From contig JANTFS010000008.1 in NCBI GenBank assembly GCA_024763335.1, positions 1-32,673 on the forward strand: a stretch of DNA of 32,673 nt, in the 5' to 3' direction. The translations under genes and the position numbers were made by a program. This document shows positions 1 through 8,542 of this stretch, in pieces. This DNA comes from Paracoccaceae bacterium. Its GTDB lineage: Bacteria; Pseudomonadota; Alphaproteobacteria; Rhodobacterales; Rhodobacteraceae. The notes beneath the pieces are model-generated. The model was given only the letters and a program-made list of their open reading frames with translations, did no database searches and was not told the DNA's origin. The stretch's first letter is position 1. Every line of letters begins with the position of its first letter.

Positions 1-46
1 CAAGAAACCGGGATGTATCTCTCGAACGATGCATGGATTTCGAAAG

Positions 47-74
47 CACTGGTCGCCTGCGGCCGGTGTTTTTT
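47..74 (+). terminator. Rho-independent terminator-like hairpin ending an upstream transcription unit
   Basis: CACTGGTCGC / GCGGCCGGTG stem (two G-U wobbles) followed by TTTTTT. Confidence 0.6.
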
Positions 75-210
75 GTTCGGCTGACTCACAATAATCAGCG
101 CCATCGGCGCTGAGATGGCGTCGACGTGAAACATGTCAGTTTTCCAACGGAATTCCCGGATCGGCCCTTGCAGTCCCCAGCAAGCTGCAATACATCACCC
201 GGGTGATTGG

Positions 211-287
<77 letters not shown>

Positions 288-449
288 ACTCACATACGCC
301 GATAGACGGCGCCAGATTGGCCCGCAACGGCGCACTCCTGACAGCTTTCCAATGCCTTGCGGCCGCGTCCCGCTCACATCAACGCTTGACACGTTGGCCA
401 CATCTTCCGGATATGGACGCGAGCGGAGAGAAACAGGGAGGCTCGTCGC

Positions 450-1016
450 ATGAAAGCAATTCGCGCCATTTTGATGGTCATCGGTCTGATCGCAATTCTT
501 GCGACGGCCTGGGTATTCTGGACATTCCGCGGGTTCGACCCGCAAGCACCGGCCGTCTACTGGAACATGGCGATGCGTCTGGCGGAGACCGGTAACTCCG
601 CCGAGGCAACGGTGTGGAAGCGCAAGGTGGCCGAGGGTCTCACCTTCGAGGACGTCGACGAATCGATCCAGTCAGTGGCGCTTGAACAGAACATTCGCGA
701 CGTTGGCAACCTGCCCCTTGGCGACCAGGTCGGCCTGATGATGGGCAGCGATTGGCGCAAGCTCAAGATCTACCTCTATTGCAACCCGCTCACCGCCGCG
801 AAGATGGTGGAGCATTCCGAGGCCTACTCGGCCTACCTGCCTTGCCGGGTCGCGTTGGTCGAAGACGATAACGGCGATCTTTGGATCTATTCGCTCGACA
901 TGGACATGATGATCCATGGCGGCAAGCCGCTTCCGGACGACCTCTTGCAGGAAGCGCTTCAGGTCAAGCAGACCATCCTCACGATCCTGAACGACGCGGC
1001 TGAGGGGAGCTTCTGA
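450..1016 (+). CDS. DUF302-like membrane-anchored/secreted protein
   Basis: 188-aa ORF with N-terminal TM/signal; YCNP...LPCRVALVEDDNGDLWIYSLDMDMMIHGG resembles DUF302; SD agggagg upstream. Confidence 0.75.
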   Translation: MKAIRAILMVIGLIAILATAWVFWTFRGFDPQAPAVYWNMAMRLAETGNSAEATVWKRKVAEGLTFEDVDESIQSVALEQNIRDVGNLPLGDQVGLMMGSDWRKLKIYLYCNPLTAAKMVEHSEAYSAYLPCRVALVEDDNGDLWIYSLDMDMMIHGGKPLPDDLLQEALQVKQTILTILNDAAEGSF

Positions 1017-1037
1017 CCCCCTCATCAGCGCCGCGTC

Positions 1038-1487
1038 TCAATAGCCGGTGAGCGCCTCGTCGATGATACCGTCGAGGAGGTCGCTCACCTGGTCCATCGT
1101 GCCTGCGGGATAGGTGCGGCGGCCAACCGTGATTTCACCCACGGCGCCCGGCTGCTCCATCACGAAAATGGTGTAGGGGCAAAACTGAAGGTTCATCGGG
1201 TCAGCTTCCATGACAGCGCGGCTGACCTCGGCGGAACAGAAGTTGAAGACCTGCGCATGGGTGAAGATCGTTGTCGTGCTTCCGACATCCGCCTTCGTTC
1301 GTTCGAGCATGTCGCCCACGTGGTTGACCGCATCGATGACGAGCCCGGCATTGGTGATCGCGGTTTCGACGTCGAACATCACGTCGTCGTAGCTTCCTTG
1401 AACCGTGCGAACGACAGGACCATGCGACTCGGCGAGAGCCGGAGCGGCGGCAAGAAAAGCAGCGGCGGCAAGTGCGAGGTGTTTCAT
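1038..1487 (-). CDS. DUF302-like secreted protein
   Basis: MKHLALAAAAFLAAAPALA signal peptide; FCSAEV...LQFCPYTIFVMEQPG DUF302-like; start trimmed from ORF 1038..1523. Confidence 0.75.
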   Translation of the reverse strand: MKHLALAAAAFLAAAPALAESHGPVVRTVQGSYDDVMFDVETAITNAGLVIDAVNHVGDMLERTKADVGSTTTIFTHAQVFNFCSAEVSRAVMEADPMNLQFCPYTIFVMEQPGAVGEITVGRRTYPAGTMDQVSDLLDGIIDEALTGY

Positions 1488-1509
1488 GGATATTCCCCTC
1501 TGTTGTGTT

Positions 1510-1902
1510 TCAGGAATCGCCAAGGTCTGCCTTGGCGAGAATCTCGTCGAGCAGGAACCAGAAAAATTCTGGGCCCGGGTAACCCTCGATCCGACCCACT
1601 TCGCTGTTTTCGGACAGGAGCACGAAGGTCGGCGTCAGATAGGCGGGGCGGTCCAGCACCATGCCTTCGGGTAAGGGGTCATGGATATTGAGCATGGTCA
1701 GGGGGGCCGCCGCGCCCTGCTCCGTGTTGGGATAGGCCGGACCAATCTCTTTTTTCCAGCGGGCACACCAGATGCACCCGGTTTCCTCGAACATGATAAG
1801 GCGCAGATCTCCAGCGAACGCGGGCCCGGTCAGCAGCGCGAGGCAGAGCATGAAAGCCCCGATCGACCGCGACCATGCCGCAGGTGCGAAATGATATTTC
1901 AT
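1510..1902 (-). CDS. soxS: SoxS-like periplasmic thioredoxin-fold protein
   Basis: Signal peptide, FEETGCIWCARWKKEIGPAYP CxxC motif, divergent from soxV. Confidence 0.85.
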   Translation of the reverse strand: MKYHFAPAAWSRSIGAFMLCLALLTGPAFAGDLRLIMFEETGCIWCARWKKEIGPAYPNTEQGAAAPLTMLNIHDPLPEGMVLDRPAYLTPTFVLLSENSEVGRIEGYPGPEFFWFLLDEILAKADLGDS

Positions 1903-1906
1903 TGAC

Positions 1907-1951
1907 GCCTCATGTACCGAACATAAAGAATGCTAAGCCATGACATGAGGC
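1907..1951. promoter_or_regulatory. Perfect 9-bp inverted repeat in the soxS/soxV divergent intergenic region (candidate operator)
   Basis: GCCTCATGT (1907-1915) and ACATGAGGC (1943-1951), 27-nt spacer. Confidence 0.5.
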
Positions 1952-1969
1952 CGGACAAGGAAAACGCAC

Positions 1970-2719
1970 ATGGGATTTGACCCAACATTTGGCGGAGCAG
2001 CTCTGGCGGGACTGCTGTCGTTCCTTTCCCCCTGTATCCTGCCGATCGTTCCCTTCTATCTGGCCTATATGGCCGGCATCTCGATGCAGGAGCTGCGCGG
2101 AGACGAGGGCGGGCCCGCGATTCCGCCGGGCGCACAACGACGGCTGATCTTTTCGTCTATCGCCTTTTCATTCGGCGTGACGACGATCTTCGTCTTGCTC
2201 GGCCTCGGGGCCACCGCGTTGGGCTCGGCATTCATTCAGTGGAAAACCCAGCTTTCGTGGGTGGCGGCAGCGATCCTGTTCCTGTTCGGCCTGCATTTTC
2301 TCGGGATATTCCGGCTGAAATTCCTCTACCGTGAAGCCCGGCTGGAGGCCTCATCGGACCCGACAACCGTGGCCGGTGCCTATGTCATGGGCCTTGCTTT
2401 CGGGTTTGGATGGACCCCGTGCGTCGGCCCCGCGCTCGCGGCGATCCTGATGGTCGCCAGCGGCACGGGCGACCTGTTCCGGGGGGCAATGCTGCTTCTC
2501 GTCTACGGCCTGTCGATGACCTTGCCGTTCGTGCTGGCCGCCGCCGCGGCGCGGCCCTTTCTCGCTTGGGTCGGGCGCAATCGCCGTTTCATGGGCTATG
2601 CCGAAAAGGCGATGGGGGTGATGATGATCCTCTTCGCCTTGCTCATCGCGACCAACTCGGTGGGCTACATCGCCGAATGGATGATCAACAATTTCAGCTG
2701 GGACAACACGCTCGTCTGA
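1970..2719 (+). CDS. soxV: SoxV, CcdA/DsbD-type thiol-disulfide transporter
   Basis: Multi-TM; FLSPCILPIVPFYLAYMAG and GFGWTPCVGPALAAIL motifs; first gene of the sox run. Confidence 0.9.
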   Translation: MGFDPTFGGAALAGLLSFLSPCILPIVPFYLAYMAGISMQELRGDEGGPAIPPGAQRRLIFSSIAFSFGVTTIFVLLGLGATALGSAFIQWKTQLSWVAAAILFLFGLHFLGIFRLKFLYREARLEASSDPTTVAGAYVMGLAFGFGWTPCVGPALAAILMVASGTGDLFRGAMLLLVYGLSMTLPFVLAAAAARPFLAWVGRNRRFMGYAEKAMGVMMILFALLIATNSVGYIAEWMINNFSWDNTLV

Positions 2720-2740
2720 GCGTGAAACAGGGAGGAACAC

Positions 2741-3322
2741 ATGAAACTATTCGCAATTCCCGCGGCGGTTCGTTCACTGGCCGGGGTGATTCTGATCGGG
2801 CTCGCCACCCCGGCATTGGCCGACGTGCCACTTGGTGACGACGGCCTGCACAAACCCGACTGGCTACAGGAAACCTTCCTCGATCTGCGCGAGGATCTCG
2901 CCGATGCGAATGCCCAAGGCAAGCGGATGATGATCATGATCGAGCAGCGCGGATGCATCTATTGCACCAAGATGCACGAAAAGATCCTGCCCGATCCCCG
3001 AATCGACGCCCTGATTCGCGAGGCGTTCTTCATCGTGCAGATGAACCTCTACGGCGATCTTGAGGTTACCGATTTCGATGGCACCGTGCTGAGCGAAAAG
3101 GATATGGCGCGGCGATGGAACACGGTGTTTACGCCGACGATGATCTTTCTGCCCGAAGAAGTTCCCGAGGGCGAAACTGCCGTCGAAGCGGCGGTCGCAA
3201 TCATGCCCGGCGCGTTCGAACGCCTGACGACCTTGGCCATGTTTACTTGGGTTCGTGACAAGGAATACGACAACATCGACTTCCAAAGATACTTCGCCGA
3301 GAACTTCAGCCCGCCGCAATAG
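2741..3322 (+). CDS. soxW: SoxW thioredoxin-like protein
   Basis: MIEQRGCIYCTKMHEKILPDPRI thioredoxin motif; position between soxV and soxX. Confidence 0.88.
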   Translation: MKLFAIPAAVRSLAGVILIGLATPALADVPLGDDGLHKPDWLQETFLDLREDLADANAQGKRMMIMIEQRGCIYCTKMHEKILPDPRIDALIREAFFIVQMNLYGDLEVTDFDGTVLSEKDMARRWNTVFTPTMIFLPEEVPEGETAVEAAVAIMPGAFERLTTLAMFTWVRDKEYDNIDFQRYFAENFSPPQ

Positions 3323-3509
3323 ACCGGAGTTTTCTTGGCCCCGCGAGGTCGTCAACTCAAAAAACCATGCAAAAAATCAAATATTTTTGTTGTTTGGCTT
3401 TGGGTCGTGTGGTTATTGTCCGATCCCAGCGGTGCGTCAAATGAGGCATATCGCCACAGAATAAGCGGCACAACGCCGCAGCGAATAGAACGAGCTAGGG
3501 AGGGCTCTT

Positions 3510-3992
3510 ATGAGAACACTGTTTGCGCTCTGCGCAGCAGCCGTGACTGCATTTCCGTCCATCCTCAGCGCCGAAACCATGCCCAGAGACGTGATGTTCT
3601 CTGACCATGGAGAGGTGGCTGAATCCCTCACCGGGGTGCCCGGCAATCCGGAGGAAGGGTTTAAGACGGCAACCACGAAAAGCCTCGGTAACTGCGTGGC
3701 CTGCCACGTAGCCAACGGGTGGAAAGACCTGCCGTTCCCCGGCAACATCGGCCCTGATCTGACGGGCGTGGCGCATCGCTACGACGAGGCGCACCTGCGG
3801 GGCATTCTGGTCAATTCCAAGAAAACGTTCCACGAAACGGTGATGCCGGCGTTCTACAACGTCGATGACATCATCCGCCCGGGGGATCGTTACACCGGCA
3901 AGCCCGCGAAATCGCTCGACGTGACGATTCTCACGGCGCAGCAGATCGAGGACATCCTCGCTCTGCTCATGACCTTCAACGAAGACCACTGA
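3510..3992 (+). CDS. soxX: SoxX, c-type cytochrome subunit of SoxAX
   Basis: CVACH heme motif, signal peptide, GNIGPDLTGVAHRYDEAHLRGILVN...VMPAFY. Confidence 0.93.
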   Translation: MRTLFALCAAAVTAFPSILSAETMPRDVMFSDHGEVAESLTGVPGNPEEGFKTATTKSLGNCVACHVANGWKDLPFPGNIGPDLTGVAHRYDEAHLRGILVNSKKTFHETVMPAFYNVDDIIRPGDRYTGKPAKSLDVTILTAQQIEDILALLMTFNEDH

Positions 3993-4027
3993 GCCCGCGC
4001 GTCCATCCAACGGGAGATCAACGAGAA

Positions 4028-4447
4028 ATGACTTACACGAGAAGAGAAACCCTGGTTCTCGGTGCCAGCAGCATCGCCATGCTTGCGGTTGCACCGGCAG
4101 CCTTTGCCGCCACGACCGACGAGGAAATTGCGGCTTTCACCGGCGGTGCAGCCGCAGGTGAAGGCGGTATCGAAATCGGTGCTCCGGAAATCGCCGAAAA
4201 CGGCAACGTCGTGCCGGTCGAAGTGACCGCACCCGGCGCCGAAGAGATCATGCTGCTGGCCACCGGCAACCCGTCTCCGACCGTTTGCAAGGTGAAGTTC
4301 GGCCCGGCCGCTGGCTCGCAGCGCGTGTCGACCCGCATCCGTCTCGCCAAGACGCAGGACGTGCTCGCCATGGCCCGGATGGGCGACGGCAGCTTCGTGC
4401 AGGCGACGCGCACGGTGAAGGTCACCATCGGCGGCTGCGGCGGCTGA
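4028..4447 (+). CDS. soxY: SoxY, sulfur-carrier protein
   Basis: Tat-like signal (TRRETLVLG); C-terminal VTIGGCGG carrier motif. Confidence 0.96.
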   Translation: MTYTRRETLVLGASSIAMLAVAPAAFAATTDEEIAAFTGGAAAGEGGIEIGAPEIAENGNVVPVEVTAPGAEEIMLLATGNPSPTVCKVKFGPAAGSQRVSTRIRLAKTQDVLAMARMGDGSFVQATRTVKVTIGGCGG

Positions 4448-4508
4448 GGACGCACCCGCGGCTCAGACGCTGCGGGGCATGAACCAACGAGAATTTAGGA
4501 GACCCGAA

Positions 4509-4835
4509 ATGGCAGCTTCCAAACCCCGCGTGAAGGTTCCCGGTTCGGCCAAGGCCGGCGAAGCCTTCACCATCAAGACCCTGATCAGCCACCCGATGGA
4601 ATCGGGCCTGCGCAAGGACAAGCAAGGCAACCCCATCCCGCGCAAGATCATCAATCGCTTCACCTGCGACTTCAACGGCACCAATGTGATCGACATGGAG
4701 ATGCACGGCGCGGTTTCGGCGAACCCGTATATCGAGTTCGACGCCGTGATCGACGCGGCCGGCGAGTTCACCTTCAACTGGTATGACGATGACGGCTCGG
4801 TCTACACCGCGTCCAAAGCGATCAAGCTGGCCTGA
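4509..4835 (+). CDS. soxZ: SoxZ
   Basis: MAASKPRVKVPGSAKAGEAFTIKTLISHPMESGLRKD; start trimmed from ORF 4479. Confidence 0.96.
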   Translation: MAASKPRVKVPGSAKAGEAFTIKTLISHPMESGLRKDKQGNPIPRKIINRFTCDFNGTNVIDMEMHGAVSANPYIEFDAVIDAAGEFTFNWYDDDGSVYTASKAIKLA

Positions 4836-4874
4836 GAAGTGAAAAATAAGAAAGAACGTCAGGGAGGAGACGCG

Positions 4875-5741
4875 ATGACCACTCGCGCGAAGAAGACAGC
4901 GGTTCTTGCCGCGGTCATGACGGTCGGGTTCGGGGGTGCGGCAATGGCCGAGCCCGATCTCGATGCCAAGCTCGTGATCAATGATGAGCTGGAAATGACG
5001 ACGATCGTCGAACCAGCGCCCTACCTCGATGGTGCGCTCGATCAGGTGATCTCGGGTTGGCATTTCCGTGACGCCGCTACCCGCGCCATGGAAATGGACG
5101 ACTTCGAGAACCCCGCGATGAACTTCGTCGAAGACGGGCTCGCCGCCTGGGATGCCGTTGACGGCACCGAGGGCAAGTCCTGCGCCTCATGCCACGGTGC
5201 GATCGAAGAAGGTATGCGGGGCGTGCGCGCCGTGATGCCGAAGTACAACGAGGAGGCCGGCGATCTGTGGTCCCTCGAGGAGTACATCAACGATTGCCGC
5301 GTGAACCGGATGGGCGCGGAAGCCTGGAACTGGGACAAGACGCCGATGAAGGTGATGACTGCTGCGATCGGGGTTCAGTCGCGCGGCATGCCGGTCAACG
5401 TGGCGATCGACGGTCCGGCCCGCCCCTACTGGGAACAGGGCAAGGAAATGTTCTACGCCCGCACCGGTCTGCTGCAGATGTCTTGCGCGAGCTGCCACGA
5501 GGAAAACTATGGCAATTACATCCGCGCCGACCACCTCAGCCAGGGTCATCTCAATGGCTTCCCGACGCTGCGTTTGAAAAAGGGCAGCCTCGTGTCGACC
5601 CACAACCGTCTGTTCGGTTGCGTGCGCGACACCCGCGCCGAGAGCTACCCGAAGGGCAGCGCGGAGCTTAAGGCGCTTGAGCTCTACGTGGCCTCGCGCG
5701 GCAACGGTCTTTCGGTCGAAACGCCGGCCGTGCGCCCGTGA
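4875..5741 (+). CDS. soxA: SoxA, diheme cytochrome c subunit of SoxAX
   Basis: Two CxxCH motifs (CASCHGAI, CASCHEEN), LFGCVRDTRAESYPKGS; SD ggaggaga before ATG 4875. Confidence 0.95.
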   Translation: MTTRAKKTAVLAAVMTVGFGGAAMAEPDLDAKLVINDELEMTTIVEPAPYLDGALDQVISGWHFRDAATRAMEMDDFENPAMNFVEDGLAAWDAVDGTEGKSCASCHGAIEEGMRGVRAVMPKYNEEAGDLWSLEEYINDCRVNRMGAEAWNWDKTPMKVMTAAIGVQSRGMPVNVAIDGPARPYWEQGKEMFYARTGLLQMSCASCHEENYGNYIRADHLSQGHLNGFPTLRLKKGSLVSTHNRLFGCVRDTRAESYPKGSAELKALELYVASRGNGLSVETPAVRP

Positions 5742-5758
5742 TGACATGAAAATCGGAG

Positions 5759-5791
5759 GGGCGGCGGCCTGAGATGGCCGTCGCCCTTTTT
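5759..5791 (+). terminator. Intrinsic-terminator-like hairpin between soxA and soxB
   Basis: GGGCGGCGGCC-TGAGAT-GGCCGTCGCCC, 11-bp stem (one G-U) directly followed by TTTTT. Confidence 0.75.
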
Positions 5792-5833
5792 CGTCCGCAT
5801 CCATCGAAATCCTGACTATCGAGAGGGGAAGAC

Positions 5834-7525
5834 ATGATCTCGCGCAGAGACTTCCTTCAAGCCACGGTCGCCGCGTCGGCCATCTGGGGGGGCAGCGGTG
5901 TTGGCGCATGGGCGCAAATCGCCGCCCGGCAACAACTCACCCAAGATCAGTTGCTTGAATTTGATACTTTCGGCAACGTGACCCTCATTCACGTGACCGA
6001 CATCCATGGCCAACTCAAGCCGATCTGGTTCCGCGAGCCCGAGATCAACCTCGGCGTTGGCGAGGTCCGGGGTCTTCCGCCGCATGTCACCGGACAGGAC
6101 TTCCTCAAGCTCTACAACATCGAGCCCGGCTCGCCCGAGGCCTACGCGCTGAGCTACAATGACTTCGACGCGCTTGCCCGGACCTATGGCAAGATGGGCG
6201 GGCTCGATCGGGTGGCGACAGTCATCAAGGCAATCCGCGCCGCACGGCCGGACGCGCTTTTGCTCGATGGCGGCGACACGTGGCACGGGTCCTACACGGT
6301 GCTCAAGACCGGCGCGCAGGACATGGTCGACGCGATGAACCTGCTTGAGACAGATGCGATGACCTCGCATTGGGAATTCACCCTCGGCATCGACCGGGTG
6401 ACCGAGATCGTCGACAACCTGCCCTTCCCCTTCCTCGGTGCCAACATCTTCGATGCCGAATGGGACGAGCCGGCCTACGAACCCTACAAGATGTTCGAGC
6501 GCGGCGGCGTGCAAGTGGCGGTGATCGGCCAGGCCTTCCCCTATCTGCCGATCGCCAACCCGCGCTGGATGTTCCCCAACCTCAGCTTCGGCGTGCGCGA
6601 GGAGCGCATGGCGGAAGTGGTGCAGGAGGTGCGCGATGCCGGGGCCGATGTCGTCGTCGTGCTCTCGCACAACGGTTTTGATGTGGACCGAAAGCTGGCG
6701 AGCCGCGTGCCGGGGATCGACGTGATCCTCACCGGGCACACCCATGATGCGCTGCCCGAGCCGGTTCAGGTGGGCAACACCATGTTGATCGCTTCGGGCT
6801 CGAACGGCAAGTTCGTCAGCCGGGTCGATCTGGATGTGCGCGACGGCGAGATGAAAGGCATCCGCCACAAGCTGATCCCGATCTTTTCCGACGTGATCGC
6901 GCCCGATGCCGAGATGACGGCGCTGATCGACGGCCACCGCGCGCCCTACGAAAGCGAGATGCGCGAAGTGATCGGACGCACCGGCTCGACGCTCTACCGC
7001 CGCGGTAACTTCAACGGCACGTGGGACGACCTGATCTGCAACGCGCTGATTGAGGAACGCGAGGCTGATATTGCGCTGTCGCCCGGGTTCCGCTGGGGGC
7101 CGAGCCTGATTTCCGATACGGATATCACCCGCGAGGACATCTACAACGCGACTTCGATGAGCTACCCCAACGCCTACCGCTCCGAGATGACCGGCGAACA
7201 GCTCAAGGTGATCCTCGAGGATGTGGCCGACAACCTGTTCAACCCCGATCCCTACTATCAGCAGGGCGGCGACATGGTCCGCGTTGGCGGCATGGGCTAC
7301 CGCATCGACGTGACCAAGCCGCAGGGCGAACGTCTGAGCGAGATGACCGTGCTCAAGACCGGCGAGGCGGTCGATCCGTCGAAGACCTATGTGGTTGCGG
7401 GCTGGGCCAGCGTCAACGAAGGCACGGAAGGTCCGCCGATCTGGGACGTGGTCGAGAACTGGGTGCGTGGTCAGGGCACGGTTAACATCGACCCGAATGA
7501 ATCGGTCGATGTCATCGGTGGCTGA
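5834..7525 (+). CDS. soxB: SoxB, sulfate thiol esterase / thiosulfohydrolase
   Basis: Twin-arginine leader ISRRDFLQ; metallophosphoesterase motifs VTDIHGQLKP, LDGGDTWHGS, LTGHTHDALPEP; YPNAYRSEMTG. Confidence 0.97.
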   Translation: MISRRDFLQATVAASAIWGGSGVGAWAQIAARQQLTQDQLLEFDTFGNVTLIHVTDIHGQLKPIWFREPEINLGVGEVRGLPPHVTGQDFLKLYNIEPGSPEAYALSYNDFDALARTYGKMGGLDRVATVIKAIRAARPDALLLDGGDTWHGSYTVLKTGAQDMVDAMNLLETDAMTSHWEFTLGIDRVTEIVDNLPFPFLGANIFDAEWDEPAYEPYKMFERGGVQVAVIGQAFPYLPIANPRWMFPNLSFGVREERMAEVVQEVRDAGADVVVVLSHNGFDVDRKLASRVPGIDVILTGHTHDALPEPVQVGNTMLIASGSNGKFVSRVDLDVRDGEMKGIRHKLIPIFSDVIAPDAEMTALIDGHRAPYESEMREVIGRTGSTLYRRGNFNGTWDDLICNALIEEREADIALSPGFRWGPSLISDTDITREDIYNATSMSYPNAYRSEMTGEQLKVILEDVADNLFNPDPYYQQGGDMVRVGGMGYRIDVTKPQGERLSEMTVLKTGEAVDPSKTYVVAGWASVNEGTEGPPIWDVVENWVRGQGTVNIDPNESVDVIGG

Positions 7526-7547
7526 ACCGAAAAGATGACCTTGTGAG

Positions 7548-7572
7548 ACGCGGCGCCTTTCCGGCGCCGCGT
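7548..7572. terminator. Hairpin between convergent soxB and metF-like gene
   Basis: ACGCGGCGCC-TTTCC-GGCGCCGCGT, 10-bp perfect stem; weak T-tract. Confidence 0.55.
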
Positions 7573-7590
7573 TCGTCTTTCAGGGCCTGT

Positions 7591-8469
7591 TCACGCCCGG
7601 TGTTCAGCGATCCACTCGGCGCTGGCCCGGATGCCGCCGAGCGGGAAAATATGCGCTTGCTCGATCAGGCTGTCGGGGTTGGTGCGCTTGTGGTCGGCCA
7701 GCGCCGTGAGCACCTCGGTCGGTTCGAACGGCCGAAGAAGCTTGGTGAGGTCACGCGCACGCCGTTGGAGAACGCCGAGCGAAGCGCCGACGCCACAGGC
7801 CACGGCATATTTGATCAAGGTCTGAAGCTTGGCGGGGCCAGCCACGCCCGCATGTATCGGCAGGGATATGCCGTTGGCTTTGAGCCTGTCGGCCCAGTCG
7901 ATCACAGGCCTTGCGTCAAACACGAACTGCGTCACCAGCGCCATCCGGGTGCCGGTGGCTTCGGCATAGGCCTGTTTCCACTGCACCGCGGCGTCGACGT
8001 TCGTCGTCGAGCCGTCGGGGTCGATATCGGCGTTGCCCTCGGGGTGCCCGGCGACATGCAGGCGCCTGAACCCGTGCTTTTCAAACAGGCCGGTATCGAG
8101 CAGCTGCATGGAATTGTCAAACTGCCCAACGGGGTGAGCCACGCCTCCGGCCAGAACCAGCGCCTCGCGAACGTCCGCTTCGCCGGCATAGCGTTTGATC
8201 CAATCCTCCAAGGTGGTTGCGTCGGCGATGATCCGGGCGGGAAAGTGCGGCATCACGGAAAATCCATCCTCCGCAAGCCGGCGCGCGGTTGCGACCATGT
8301 CGTCAATCGGTGTGCCTTCGATATGCGCGACGTAGACCCGGCTACCGCTGGGCAGGAGCGCCGGGAAGTCGTCGATCTTTTCGGCGGTGCGCGGCATGAC
8401 TTCGATCGACACGCCTTCGAGAAAGGCCTTCAGCGGGCTTTGGGCGCTGAGGATGTTCATCACGGCCAT
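7591..8469 (-). CDS. Methylenetetrahydrofolate reductase-like (MetF family) protein
   Basis: SIEVMPRTAEKI..VYVAHIEGTPIDDMVATARRLAEDGFSVMPHFPARII..LPIHAGVAG; start set at ATG 8469 after AGGAGGAGG. Confidence 0.8.
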   Translation of the reverse strand: MAVMNILSAQSPLKAFLEGVSIEVMPRTAEKIDDFPALLPSGSRVYVAHIEGTPIDDMVATARRLAEDGFSVMPHFPARIIADATTLEDWIKRYAGEADVREALVLAGGVAHPVGQFDNSMQLLDTGLFEKHGFRRLHVAGHPEGNADIDPDGSTTNVDAAVQWKQAYAEATGTRMALVTQFVFDARPVIDWADRLKANGISLPIHAGVAGPAKLQTLIKYAVACGVGASLGVLQRRARDLTKLLRPFEPTEVLTALADHKRTNPDSLIEQAHIFPLGGIRASAEWIAEHRA

Positions 8470-8480
8470 GGCCTCCTCCT

Positions 8481-8542
8481 TTGGTTGGGCTCCGGCAGGC
8501 GGAGCCGTTGCCTCGGGGTGCAAACGAGGTGCGGCAGCACCT
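8481..8542 (-). promoter_or_regulatory. Candidate structured 5' leader of the metF-like gene
   Basis: Minus strand AGGTGCTGCCGCACCTCG..CCCGAGGCAACGGCTCCGCCTGCCGGAGCCCAACCAA then SD; overlapping hairpins and possible pseudoknot. Confidence 0.4.

Noticed and set aside
1-210. Possible 5S rRNA end before tRNA-fMet (the usual Rhodobacteraceae rrn arrangement)
   Set aside because: No recognisable 5S rRNA sequence in 1-210; only a terminator-like hairpin and a second small hairpin were seen.
3370-3389. CAAAAA...TTTTTG A/T-rich inverted repeat in the soxW-soxX gap
   Set aside because: Only 6-bp A/T arms; too weak to call a terminator or operator; may simply be an AT-rich promoter region.
5816-6937. 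373-aa minus-strand ORF inside soxB
   Set aside because: Antisense shadow of soxB; His/Asp/Val-rich, no family resemblance.
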